From the NCBI GenBank assembly GCA_036401335.1, contig DASWVC010000278.1, positions 1 through 8,255 on the forward strand: a stretch of 8,255 nt of DNA. Direction: 5' to 3'. The notes below the pieces were generated by a model that was not told the origin of the DNA, made no database searches, and was given only the letters and a program-made list of their open reading frames with translations. Position numbers and translations under genes: made by a program. The stretch comes from DASWVC01 sp036401335. GTDB lineage: Bacteria; Verrucomicrobiota; Verrucomicrobiia; Chthoniobacterales; JAFAMB01. Positions 1-6,473 of the stretch are shown one piece after another. Numbering within the stretch: position 1 is the first letter of the stretch; every line of letters starts with the position of its first letter.

Positions 1-32
1 CCGTCGATTTTGAGGAACATGTCTACGGCCAT
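1..32 (-). CDS. hcp: Hcp tube protein of the T6SS, second copy (5' end only)
   Basis: The first 32 bases, read on the minus strand, begin with ATG (32-30) and encode MAVDMFLKID followed by the start of a Gly codon; the rest lies outside the window. This is the characteristic N-terminus of Hcp, the ring-forming protein that stacks into the T6SS inner tube and carries or caps effectors. The visible stretch matches the start of the plus-strand hcp at 8107 in 31 of 32 bases; the single difference changes the third residue from Ala to Val. No Shine-Dalgarno sequence is visible; the bases just upstream are A/T-rich. The gene points away from the tssABC cluster, so it must have its own promoter or be read from the lipoprotein gene about 480 nt upstream. 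Whether the full gene is intact cannot be seen. Confidence is high because of the near-identity to the second copy, despite the short length. Confidence 0.85.
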   Translation of the reverse strand, partial: MAVDMFLKID

Positions 33-44
33 AATTTTATTTTT

Positions 45-66
45 CTGCGTTTAGTAAGTGCGCCGG
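45..66 (-). promoter_or_regulatory. Conserved 5' flank shared with the other hcp copy
   Basis: On the minus strand, upstream of this hcp start, the blocks CCGGCGCA (66-59) and AACGCAG (51-45) occur in that order, 7 nt apart, with the second ending 12 nt before the ATG. The same two blocks precede the plus-strand hcp at 8067-8074 and 8084-8090. The match may be leftover from duplication of hcp with its leader, or a conserved leader element. No known binding site is recognised. Confidence 0.4.
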
Positions 67-98
67 TTGGGTTTTTATCGGGTTAACTCCCCCCGAAG

Positions 99-125
99 GA
101 TCGTGGCCGGCACTCTCCAACGATC
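99..125. repeat. Imperfect inverted repeat upstream of minus-strand hcp
   Basis: GATCGTGG (99-106) pairs with CCA plus CGATC (117-119 and 121-125), leaving one bulged A at 120. This gives eight base pairs around a 10-nt loop. It lies 67-93 nt upstream of the minus-strand hcp start, a position that would suit an operator or a leader hairpin. No regulator can be named from the sequence. Confidence 0.3.
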
Positions 126-261
126 ATCGGACGGAGCAAAAATTTCTGACCGTTCAGTTTCGCACCTCACTTCTTTAGCATGGGCAATGCCAGCCTGACG
201 ATGCGCTTAACTCCGCCGCCAGAATAAGGGCCGAAACCCCGTTCCGGTTGCCGCCGCGTTT

Positions 262-377
262 GCGCCTTCCGGCGCTGGCGACTGCAGGGGCGCCGGCTTA
301 CCCGGGCTCCGGCGCCCTGCCCGGCAGCACGGCGCCGGAAGGACGAGCCGCGAAGGGCGGGCGGATTCTGCTCCGCC
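262..377. repeat. Cluster of GC-rich inverted repeats built on GGCGCC
   Basis: Several perfect or near-perfect inverted repeats lie within 116 bases. GCGCC/GGCGC at 262-275 has a TTCC loop. GGGCGCCGG at 288-296 pairs with CCGGCGCCC at 309-317, extendable by two pairs to 285-319 if one G is bulged. CCGGCGCC at 309-316 can instead pair with GGCGCCGG at 331-338. GGCGG/CCGCC at 360-377 closes an 8-nt loop. The second and third structures share an arm and exclude each other. This may be a structured RNA, a palindromic intergenic repeat element, or simply GC-rich spacer. High GC makes short palindromes common, but the 9-bp perfect pair and the triple recurrence of the motif are more than expected. 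Confidence 0.45.
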
Positions 378-479
378 GTGCCAAGCCCGGGAACATGCGT
401 CCCTTTGCTGGGAAACTGACCCGACCCGGAGCGAAGCGGGACGGCACCCACTACCCTACCCTGCCGCCAATGGACCCGG

Positions 480-508
480 CAGTTTAAGGGTCGCACGTCC
501 GTAAACTG
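480..508 (-). terminator. Inverted repeat just past the lipoprotein stop, terminator-like
   Basis: CAGTTTA (480-486) and TAAACTG (502-508) form a perfect 7-bp inverted repeat with a 15-nt loop. It begins 5 nt downstream of the minus-strand stop codon at 516-514, the right place for a transcription end. The stem is A/T-rich and no T-tract follows, so it is not a classical intrinsic terminator. It might stabilise the 3' end or bind a protein. Confidence 0.3.
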
Positions 509-513
509 GCCGC

Positions 514-1362
514 TCATGGGGCGGGCTTTGCGGGTGGCGTCGGAAGCGGGAAACTCGGGGTGGCCGCGGCACCAGCCGGCCCGCCGCCGCCGGGCCTGGT
601 GTTCCCGGAGGAGGCAATGAATTCAGCCGCATAAGTCTCGAAAACGTTAACCTCACCTTCGGCGGGCATGGAACTAACTACGTAACAGACACCGCCCACG
701 AATTCGTGGGTTTCCAGGTCGAACACCATGACGCAATGCAATTGCGAAGGCTCCACCCATTCGGGTCCCAGCCCCTTGTCCTCCGACTCGGCTTTGGCCT
801 GTGCAGCAGCCCGGCTCTGCAGGTACTTAAGCTGTTGCTTCGGGTTGGGGTCCAAGGTCTGTACCGCGACGTAGCGCCGTTTTGGCCGAGGTTTCTGGTG
901 GTGCGCCACGGCCGTGAAGTATTGGTTCACCCGGGTTTGTGCAGCTTCGGTTTGGGCAGGGGTGACCTTCCAGATTAACAGAACCCGTTGCCCGAAACCG
1001 TGCGGGCCCGTCAGGGCAGCGCAGCCGCTCACCAACCACCCGAGAACAAGGTAACAGGCCCACCGGGTAAATTGAACGGTAAGGTCTTTACGGGAACCAG
1101 CAGCCGGGTCAGTTGCCGGGCCGCTGGAGTTGAATGAAGCAAGCCGTCGGGTGACACGGGTAAACGCAGGCCGGAGTAAAGGGTGCAGCCTGCAGCGCAG
1201 GCAGGCCGAACTGGGTTGCCGGCCATCGGCGCTCCCTGCCGGTTCGACAGTCGCCCCCGACTGAGACCAATCTGCCACCAGTCTCGAACGAGAAGTGCCG
1301 TAAAGTAATTTGAACATTGGTGGGTGTTTTCTCCCGCCTTGATGCGCGCTCCCTGGAAGCAT
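514..1362 (-). CDS. Putative lipoprotein of unknown function, start uncertain
   Basis: The family is not recognised. The 282-residue frame contains a hydrophobic stretch (about residues 101-117) ending in the lipobox LVSGC, with Cys114 as the predicted lipidated residue. This suggests export and anchoring in the outer or inner membrane. The following ~140 residues look like real protein: a basic segment (KPRPKRR, 157-163), a Gln/Ala/Lys-rich probable helix (175-196), and alternating beta-like residues (VMVFDLETHEFVGGVCYVV, 211-229). The tail from 253 is Gly, then Pro/Ala rich. Residues 1-97 look like non-coding translation, yet no ATG, GTG or TTG lies within about 80 codons before the hydrophobic segment. 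The first possible starts are 1362, 1317 (ATG) and 1278 (GTG), none with a well-spaced Shine-Dalgarno sequence. A frameshift or an unusual start may hide the true N-terminus; alternatively the segment is a membrane anchor. It does not resemble the T6SS lipoprotein TssJ. It reads in the same direction as the minus-strand hcp. Confidence 0.6.
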   Translation of the reverse strand: MLPGSAHQGGRKHPPMFKLLYGTSRSRLVADWSQSGATVEPAGSADGRQPSSACLRCRLHPLLRPAFTRVTRRLASFNSSGPATDPAAGSRKDLTVQFTRWACYLVLGWLVSGCAALTGPHGFGQRVLLIWKVTPAQTEAAQTRVNQYFTAVAHHQKPRPKRRYVAVQTLDPNPKQQLKYLQSRAAAQAKAESEDKGLGPEWVEPSQLHCVMVFDLETHEFVGGVCYVVSSMPAEGEVNVFETYAAEFIASSGNTRPGGGGPAGAAATPSFPLPTPPAKPAP

Positions 1363-1688
1363 AGCAAACAGAAACTGGTTCGCCTTATACCAACGGGTTA
1401 CCCGCCCAGGCTACTGAACTCCGCAGCCGACAGGAGGAAATGGCCGTGGGCTACCGATTGGCTTCCCAGCACGCGTATTTTGGCAGGGCCGGGCAGCCCG
1501 TAACCTTCCCGGTTCCCGGCCTTTGGGTCGGTTGGCCAGTCTCGAGGCGCAGGCGGGCTAATCCTTTCGGGTGAGGGACGAACCACGGACCATGCCTTAC
1601 AAACATTGGCAGTGTTCACGACTTTTCCTCCTCCAGGTGCTCTGCCGCCTGCCTTCAAAGGTCAGATGAAACTTAATGGAGTTTAACT
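1363..1688. other. Divergent intergenic region with two weak small-ORF candidates
   Basis: This stretch separates the minus-strand lipoprotein gene from the plus-strand cytochrome-like gene and should carry divergent promoters, though no clear -35/-10 pair is seen. On the minus strand, GGAGGAGG (1634-1627) stands 7 nt before a GTG (1619-1617) that opens a 73-codon frame ending at 1398. On the plus strand, AGGAGG (1432-1437) is followed after only 2 nt by an ATG at 1440, or after 8 nt by an in-frame GTG at 1446, opening a frame of 42-44 codons ending at 1574. Neither product shows a signal peptide, hydrophobic segment or known motif, so neither is called as a gene. Confidence 0.4.
1678..1681 (+). 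promoter_or_regulatory. Shine-Dalgarno site of the two-heme-motif secreted protein gene
   Basis: GGAG lies 7 nt before the ATG at 1689, an ideal distance. It supports that start over other candidates, and the signal peptide begins right there. It is the only clear, well-placed Shine-Dalgarno site in front of a firmly called gene in this window. Confidence 0.6.
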
Positions 1689-4397
1689 ATGAACAGATTC
1701 TGTCATCGGCATCAGCTTTTTGCTTCCCGTTGCTATTTAGTTTCCGCCCTCACGCTAGGTGCCGCACTGATCGTCAGCTACGCGCAGGAACTGTCCGGCC
1801 TGCCGGCCTCGCTCACCCCTGGCGGCGGGGGGGTGCACGGAAGCCTTTTTGTCCGGGTGCAAAACCAGACGACGACGGCGTGGCCTTCTGCTTCAACCGC
1901 TCGCACGGTTTACTTGCCAGATTTCGAGGTTTACTTGCGGAACGTCGTCACCGGAAGGTTAAGCCGGACCGTAAAGACGAACCCATTCGGCCGGTTTGCG
2001 ATTCCGACGCAAGAGCCGGGGACCTATGAACTGCGCTGGAATGCGCAAAGGGGATGGCAGGGAGGCGTGCTCGCGAAACCCATCGTGATTACTAACGGCA
2101 CGGAATTCCCGGGTTCGGTCGAGGTCAAGCCGCTGACCAGCGGCGGCTTGCTGATCGGCCAGGTTAAACGTGCGGATGGAGGGGCGCCCTGGGTCCACGA
2201 GGAATTTTTCGGCGTCGAGTGCAATGCTCAGGTAGCGGCCCAGGATTCCAACGGTAACCTGGTTGCGGAACCGGTGCACGCGAACGCCTTTGGTGGGTTT
2301 GCGATGGCCGGGTTGCCGAAGGCCTTTCTGCAAGTGCGCGCGACGATTGAAGCAGCCGCGTCCTCTCAAGCGGTTGCGGCGGACGCCCTCTCCTTCGGTG
2401 GACCGGCCGTGCCTGTAACCCTGACGGTTAATGAACGTCCACCCCAGATCCTCTCGCTTGCCGCCACGGTTAACCAGATCGCGGTGCGCAGCGTCGCTCC
2501 GGGCGCCACCGTCACCCTCAAGGTGGAGGCGCGCAGTTTCGGTCAGGCCGCCTTGAGGTTTAACTGGAGGTTACAGGAAGGAATGGGCGCGCTGAGCCCC
2601 GCGGGCGCTTCGGCCACGTGGCGGCTGCCCTCCACTCCTGGTCCCTATACGGCTTACGTGCTGGTCTCCGACGGTTCCGGCGGGTATGCCACGGGAAGCG
2701 CAGGCGTTCTGGTCGGGATGACGCAGCCGGAATTTGACGGCCCGGCCCTCCTGGAACGCGACACCAACCCCGCCGATGCCGGCGAGCCCTACCTCCCGAT
2801 CCCCGAAAACACCGGGGTGAGGAAGGATTACCTCCATGTGCACCAAAGCCCTGGAATCAGCACAGGCAGCATGGCCAACGGGACGTTCTTCGACAGTATC
2901 CTTCCGGCCGATGCGCAAATTGTAGTGACCAGTCCCGCCGGTCGGGTGGTTTCCCGGCCGTTCGCGTTCCCCTTGGGTCCGCGCGGCGCCACCATTTCCA
3001 ACCTGCTGCCCGGCACCAATTTCAAATTACAGGTGTTTGCTAAGTTGCCGGGGCCGCTGAACGCCGGGGTGATCGGCACCCCAATTCCCAACGTTACCTT
3101 TGCGAATGCCTCCCGCAGGCCATTGGCCGAAGCCCTTATGCCTTCCCTCTCGCCGCTGCCCGACAACGTCGTTCACACCGGAACGGCGCGCCAGGACTGC
3201 CTCGGCCTGACCGTGACCCAATACCCTGCCCCGACAGACCAATCCTTCTTGAATCTGGTCAACGGCACTGACCCGGGGAACGCAACCCTGGCCACTGCCT
3301 ACAACGACGCCGTGGATCCTTCTGATCCCGTTCACGGGTTTCCGGGGGGCCGGCGCGCCACCCTCGGCCGGTGGTGGGCGACAAACGGCTTTGACGCAAA
3401 CGGGAAGGCTGCGGATGACGTTCGGACGGCGTACCTCAACGACAACGATCTGGGGTCGGGCCGTGATATGCACGTCCTTCGACACCCTGATGGCACGGTC
3501 GCCGCCTACGTGACCAACTTTGTCGATCTCAGCAAATCCGCGAACGGGGAGGTACAAGGCGAGTTCAACCAGAATCCTGCCTACGCCGATTCTGCGGCGT
3601 CCAAGAACCCGGCCCGCCGGGCAGCCACCGTCTGCATGGAATGGGCCCCCATCGAAAACCAAGATCCGAGGCTCCGTGTCGTGAAATTTTTTGTTTACGC
3701 GGGCAATGGGAACGGTGCGGACGCCACGATCCAAACAAACGTCGACCTTGATGGGCACGGTCCGAAATTTGTCCCCCAACTTTGCCTGAATTGCCACGGT
3801 GGCACCTACGCACCGCAGAACCCGCAGGAGCCCACCTTAAGTGAACTGAACATGGGAGCCAGTTTTCGTGAATTCGACCTCGCCACGTTCAGGTTCCCGG
3901 GCGACCGGGACGTGCCCGACGAGCCGGAAAAGACCGCCTTTAAGCGGCAAAACCTGATCGTCAGGGGTCGGAACGTGGATACGAGCCTTTCCGCTCCGGC
4001 CATCAAGAACCTGATTAACGGCTGGTACGGCATCGGAGAGATTAGCCTTGGCAACAACAACGTGCTTTATGTCGATCCCCATCCCACGGTCACCAGTCAA
4101 AATCACCAGTGGAACCCTCCCGGTTGGAACGCAAATCCGTCCCTCTACCACAACGTGGTGGCAAAATCCTGCCGCACTTGCCACGTCGCGTTTGCTTCAG
4201 ATGACCCGCAGTTCGGGATCACCTGGACCACGCTCACCCAATTCAAGAACGACGCCCCTCTCATCGGGGACTACGTCTTTGGGGGTAAAATCATGCCGCA
4301 TTCCCAAGTCACTTACAAAAATTTCTGGAACAATCGTGATCCTGGGGAAGCCGAAACGTTGAAGCGTTTCACCGACGCGAATCCCGGGACACCATAA
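1689..4397 (+). CDS. Secreted multidomain protein with two CxxCH heme-binding motifs
   Basis: The product has 902 residues. A signal peptide (basic start, hydrophobic 16-30, likely cleavage after SYA at 30-32) points to export. Residues ~50-148 and ~152-246 look like two carboxypeptidase-regulatory/prealbumin-like beta modules, each with an NxFGxF turn (98-103; 199-204). Residues ~250-345 resemble a PKD/Ig-like domain (FNWRL, YVLVSDGSGGYA). The C-terminal part carries CLNCH (699-703) and CRTCH (828-832), the covalent heme c attachment pattern. IMPH (868-871) offers a Met that could be an axial ligand for the second heme, and Met722 (LNMGASF) might serve the first. Cys504 and Cys649 could form a disulfide. 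The protein is probably a periplasmic or surface multidomain c-type cytochrome; the redox partner and function are unknown. It is much longer than a simple cytochrome c. Linkage to the T6SS, 134 nt downstream on the same strand, may be accidental. The gene is intact, with a good Shine-Dalgarno site. Domain limits are estimates by eye. Confidence 0.85.
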   Translation: MNRFCHRHQLFASRCYLVSALTLGAALIVSYAQELSGLPASLTPGGGGVHGSLFVRVQNQTTTAWPSASTARTVYLPDFEVYLRNVVTGRLSRTVKTNPFGRFAIPTQEPGTYELRWNAQRGWQGGVLAKPIVITNGTEFPGSVEVKPLTSGGLLIGQVKRADGGAPWVHEEFFGVECNAQVAAQDSNGNLVAEPVHANAFGGFAMAGLPKAFLQVRATIEAAASSQAVAADALSFGGPAVPVTLTVNERPPQILSLAATVNQIAVRSVAPGATVTLKVEARSFGQAALRFNWRLQEGMGALSPAGASATWRLPSTPGPYTAYVLVSDGSGGYATGSAGVLVGMTQPEFDGPALLERDTNPADAGEPYLPIPENTGVRKDYLHVHQSPGISTGSMANGTFFDSILPADAQIVVTSPAGRVVSRPFAFPLGPRGATISNLLPGTNFKLQVFAKLPGPLNAGVIGTPIPNVTFANASRRPLAEALMPSLSPLPDNVVHTGTARQDCLGLTVTQYPAPTDQSFLNLVNGTDPGNATLATAYNDAVDPSDPVHGFPGGRRATLGRWWATNGFDANGKAADDVRTAYLNDNDLGSGRDMHVLRHPDGTVAAYVTNFVDLSKSANGEVQGEFNQNPAYADSAASKNPARRAATVCMEWAPIENQDPRLRVVKFFVYAGNGNGADATIQTNVDLDGHGPKFVPQLCLNCHGGTYAPQNPQEPTLSELNMGASFREFDLATFRFPGDRDVPDEPEKTAFKRQNLIVRGRNVDTSLSAPAIKNLINGWYGIGEISLGNNNVLYVDPHPTVTSQNHQWNPPGWNANPSLYHNVVAKSCRTCHVAFASDDPQFGITWTTLTQFKNDAPLIGDYVFGGKIMPHSQVTYKNFWNNRDPGEAETLKRFTDANPGTP

Positions 4398-4436
4398 CCA
4401 GGCAGCTGGCGTTGGTGCAGTTTTCGGCAAGCACAG

Positions 4437-4450
4437 CCCGGAACGCCGGG
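4437..4450 (+). terminator. Small hairpin between cytochrome-like gene and tssA
   Basis: CCCGG-AACG-CCGGG is a perfect 5-bp stem with a 4-nt loop, 39 nt after the stop codon at 4397. No T-tract follows, so intrinsic termination is doubtful. The remaining ~80 nt before tssA presumably hold the T6SS promoter if the two genes are separately transcribed; no convincing promoter boxes are seen. Confidence 0.25.
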
Positions 4451-4531
4451 TACAACCCCGCTCCGGCCTGCGCAGATTCTGACTTCGGTCTGGACAAGTG
4501 AAAACAGATCTAGTTTGAACTCAGGTAATTT

Positions 4532-5596
4532 GTGCTTTCCATGCCATCCGTTGAAGAATTGCTGCACCCGATCTCTGAAACCGCTCCGTGCGGCGAGGAC
4601 CTTTCAAATGACGTAGCCCTTCAGGAACTCGAAACGTTGGCGCGCGGCAAACCGGAAACCCAGTTTTCGGCCGCGGAACCGCCGAATTGGAAGCAGGTGG
4701 CAAAAGCTGGTTTGGACTTGTTCGCCCGTTCAAAAGACCTGCGGGTTGCTTTGCTGCTGACCCTGGCGTGGCTTGAACTCGAGGGATTGACGGGGTTCTG
4801 CCGCGGCCTCGGCTTGATCGCCGGACTGATGGAGACGTTCTGGGCAACGGCCCATCCCCAGCTGGATCCGGCCGACAACAACGATCCGCTGCAACGAATG
4901 AACATCGTCGCTTCCCTCGCGATGCCGGTGGGAACCTTCGGAGATCCCTACCGGATGCTGGAACGGCTCCGGTCGGTGCCGTTGACCGACTCCGCGCAAA
5001 TGGGGCGGATCACCTGGTCAGATCTCCTTGGGGCCGATGCCTCGGGTCAGCCTGGAACCGGCGGCGGAAAGCACACGCCGGCCCAGATCGACGCGGCTTT
5101 CCGGGACACGAGCCAAGGCTTTCTGGCCGCAACCTTTCAGGCGGCCACGACGGCGTTGGACCTCGCGAAGCACCTTGACGTTTACCTCACCGGCGTTGTT
5201 GGCGCTGGAGACGCGCCGGACCTCGAGCCGCTCACCGGAGAACTGGCGTTGTTGCAGAAACGCCTCTCACCCTATGCCGCCGGGGCTGGCGACGGCGTGA
5301 AACGCCTGGGCGGCATGACGGCCGGAACCCGCGCTCCGGCCTCAGCCGAAGCGGGTGCCGCGGGAGCGCTTGATGCGACCGGCGAGATCCAGTCCCGCGC
5401 GGACATCGTGCGTCTGCTCGACAAGATTTGCGACTACTACTCCCGGCAGGAACCGTCCAGCCCGGTGCCGCTGCTGCTCAAGCGGGCGGCCCGGCTAGCC
5501 GCGATGGATTTCATGGAGATCATGGCCGACCTCACGCCCGAGTCCATTGCCCAGATTCGCACGATCACCGGGGAACCGGCCGGGCCAGCCGAGTAA
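4532..5596 (+). CDS. tssA: T6SS protein TssA (ImpA-family N-terminal domain)
   Basis: TssA helps position the baseplate and coordinates polymerisation of the Hcp tube and TssB/TssC sheath in the cytoplasm. The N-terminus carries the family signature, EELLHPIS followed by APCGEDL (18-24), opening the ImpA_N domain (roughly residues 8-130). A variable Gly/Ala-rich linker follows the middle region. The C-terminus (about 299-344) has the pattern YYSRQEPSSPVPLLLKRA and then DFMEIMADL, typical of the TssA class that ends in a ring-forming C-terminal domain. At ~354 residues it has normal length for this class. The start is either GTG 4532, with AGG 6 nt upstream, or ATG 4541, which gives MPSVEELL and fits the family N-terminus better; the difference is three residues. 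It is followed by an unusually long 340-nt gap before tssB. Confidence 0.93.
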   Translation: MLSMPSVEELLHPISETAPCGEDLSNDVALQELETLARGKPETQFSAAEPPNWKQVAKAGLDLFARSKDLRVALLLTLAWLELEGLTGFCRGLGLIAGLMETFWATAHPQLDPADNNDPLQRMNIVASLAMPVGTFGDPYRMLERLRSVPLTDSAQMGRITWSDLLGADASGQPGTGGGKHTPAQIDAAFRDTSQGFLAATFQAATTALDLAKHLDVYLTGVVGAGDAPDLEPLTGELALLQKRLSPYAAGAGDGVKRLGGMTAGTRAPASAEAGAAGALDATGEIQSRADIVRLLDKICDYYSRQEPSSPVPLLLKRAARLAAMDFMEIMADLTPESIAQIRTITGEPAGPAE

Positions 5597-5936
5597 CGAA
5601 GGCCTGCACCCGGGAGGGCTGCGTCCGGCTGAAGCTGAAAATCCCCCTAACGGTTGCACCTGCCGGGCATCGACCGGGTTGCTGCGATGCAAATCCCATT
5701 GACAGTTGCAGGGCGTTTTGATTTTTTTGCATGCTACCCGCGGCCTCCGACTCTGAAGGTCGGGGAGTGCCCCGGCGGTGTTTAGAAGATTGCAACCTTC
5801 GTGTGAAAACCCAAGCGTGCCCAGGTGGCTTCTCGGAGTTGAATGGTCCTGAGGCCAGCCGACCGGACGCCGATCTTTGTTTGCCCTTACCCGTTCGGGT
5901 AAGCGCAATTCAGCGCTAAATCATTAGACTCACGTT
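5597..5936 (+). promoter_or_regulatory. Long hairpin-rich spacer/leader upstream of tssB
   Basis: No gene is supported in these 340 bases; a 62-codon frame from 5731 lacks a Shine-Dalgarno site and any motif. GCATCG/CGATGC (5667-5672, 5685-5690) is followed by a T7 run at 5722-5728, weakly suggesting termination after tssA or an A/T-rich promoter element. CCGAC/GTCGG (5747-5763) and CGGGG-AGTG-CCCCG (5761-5774) share bases and exclude each other. CTTACCCG-TT-CGGGTAAG (5886-5903) and AGCGC/GCGCT (5902-5917) lie side by side 20-50 nt before the tssB start. The layout suggests separate control of the sheath operon through promoter or leader structure; this is inference. Confidence 0.4.
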
Positions 5937-6458
5937 ATGGCGAAAGCTAACAGCCAGAAGTTCATCGCCCGCAACCGCGCCCCGCGCGTGCAAATTGAAT
6001 ACGAAGTGGAGCTTTATGGGGCACAAAAGAAGATTGAACTACCTTTTGTAATGGGCGTCATGGCGGATCTCTCGGGTAAACCCGCCGATGCACTGCCTGC
6101 CGTGGCGGATCGCAAGTTCCTTGAAATTGATATCGATAATTTCGACGACCGGCTCAAAGCGGCCAAACCGCGCGTGGCTTTCAACGTTCCCAATACGCTG
6201 ACGGGCGAAGGAAACGTCAGCGTTGACCTCACGTTCGAGAGCTTGGACGATTTCTCACCCGGTGCGGTGGCGCGCAAGGTCGAAGCTTTGAACAAGCTGC
6301 TGACGGCCCGCAACCAGCTGAACAACCTGATCACTTACATGGACGGAAAAGCAGGAGCTGAAGAACTTGTGCGCAAACTTCTGGCCGACCCGGCGACGTT
6401 GAATGCCCTGGCGTCTGCACCGAAGCCGGCAGCCAGCGTTGAAGCGGAGCAGCCCTAA
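5937..6458 (+). CDS. tssB: T6SS contractile sheath small subunit TssB (VipA)
   Basis: TssB pairs with TssC to build the cytoplasmic contractile sheath around the Hcp tube. The 173-residue length is standard. The family signature is clear: QKFIARNRAPRVQIEYEVEL (7-26), LPFVMGVMADLSGKP (35-49), DRKFLEIDIDNFDDRL (58-73), and the segment with PNTLTGEG (85-92) and FESLDDFSP (100-108). The C-terminal helix region includes LLTARNQLNNLITYMDGK (121-138), part of the TssC-binding and sheath-linking region, and a short Ala/Pro-rich tail that probably stays flexible. Recalled similarity to Pseudomonas HsiB1 is very strong through most of the length. The ATG at 5937 agrees with the family N-terminus, although no Shine-Dalgarno sequence precedes it. 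tssC starts 15 nt after the stop, so the two are co-transcribed. Confidence 0.97.
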   Translation: MAKANSQKFIARNRAPRVQIEYEVELYGAQKKIELPFVMGVMADLSGKPADALPAVADRKFLEIDIDNFDDRLKAAKPRVAFNVPNTLTGEGNVSVDLTFESLDDFSPGAVARKVEALNKLLTARNQLNNLITYMDGKAGAEELVRKLLADPATLNALASAPKPAASVEAEQP

Positions 6459-6473
6459 CCGCAATTTTATCCC

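Larger units (their letters stand above)
33..513. other. Gene-poor region between hcp copy and lipoprotein gene
   Basis: No convincing coding sequence is visible in these 481 bases. Overlapping open frames exist on both strands (248-487 plus, 167-517 minus). Their translations are rich in Arg, Gly and Pro, show no domain or hydrophobic pattern, and look like chance frames in GC-rich DNA. The minus frame does start in an ATGA overlap with the lipoprotein stop codon, which is discussed as a finding. The left 130 bases should hold the promoter of the minus-strand hcp. The middle holds a cluster of GC-rich inverted repeats, annotated separately. Confidence 0.5.

Noticed and set aside
248..487. 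79-codon plus-strand frame
   Set aside because: No ribosome site, Gly/Pro/Arg/Ala-rich random-looking product, and it runs through the inverted-repeat cluster.
706..978. 90-codon plus-strand frame opposite the lipoprotein gene
   Set aside because: It is antisense to the best protein-like part of the minus-strand frame and shows no motif; a shadow frame.
514..1362. Lipoprotein as the T6SS lipoprotein TssJ
   Set aside because: The lipobox fits, but the post-Cys region lacks the TssJ-type beta-sandwich pattern and instead has a basic/helical insert and a Pro-rich tail.
3027..3797. 256-codon minus-strand frame
   Set aside because: Antisense to the cytochrome-like gene, whose signal peptide, heme motifs and ribosome site establish the plus strand as coding; long shadow frames are expected at this GC content.
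5827..5850. Possible sigma-54 promoter (TGGC followed by TTGAA)
   Set aside because: The -12 element lacks the required GC at the correct spacing from the -24 GG, so the match is not good enough.
5731..5919. 62-codon plus-strand frame between tssA and tssB
   Set aside because: No Shine-Dalgarno site, no recognisable motif, and it spans the hairpins of the tssB leader; treated as spacer.
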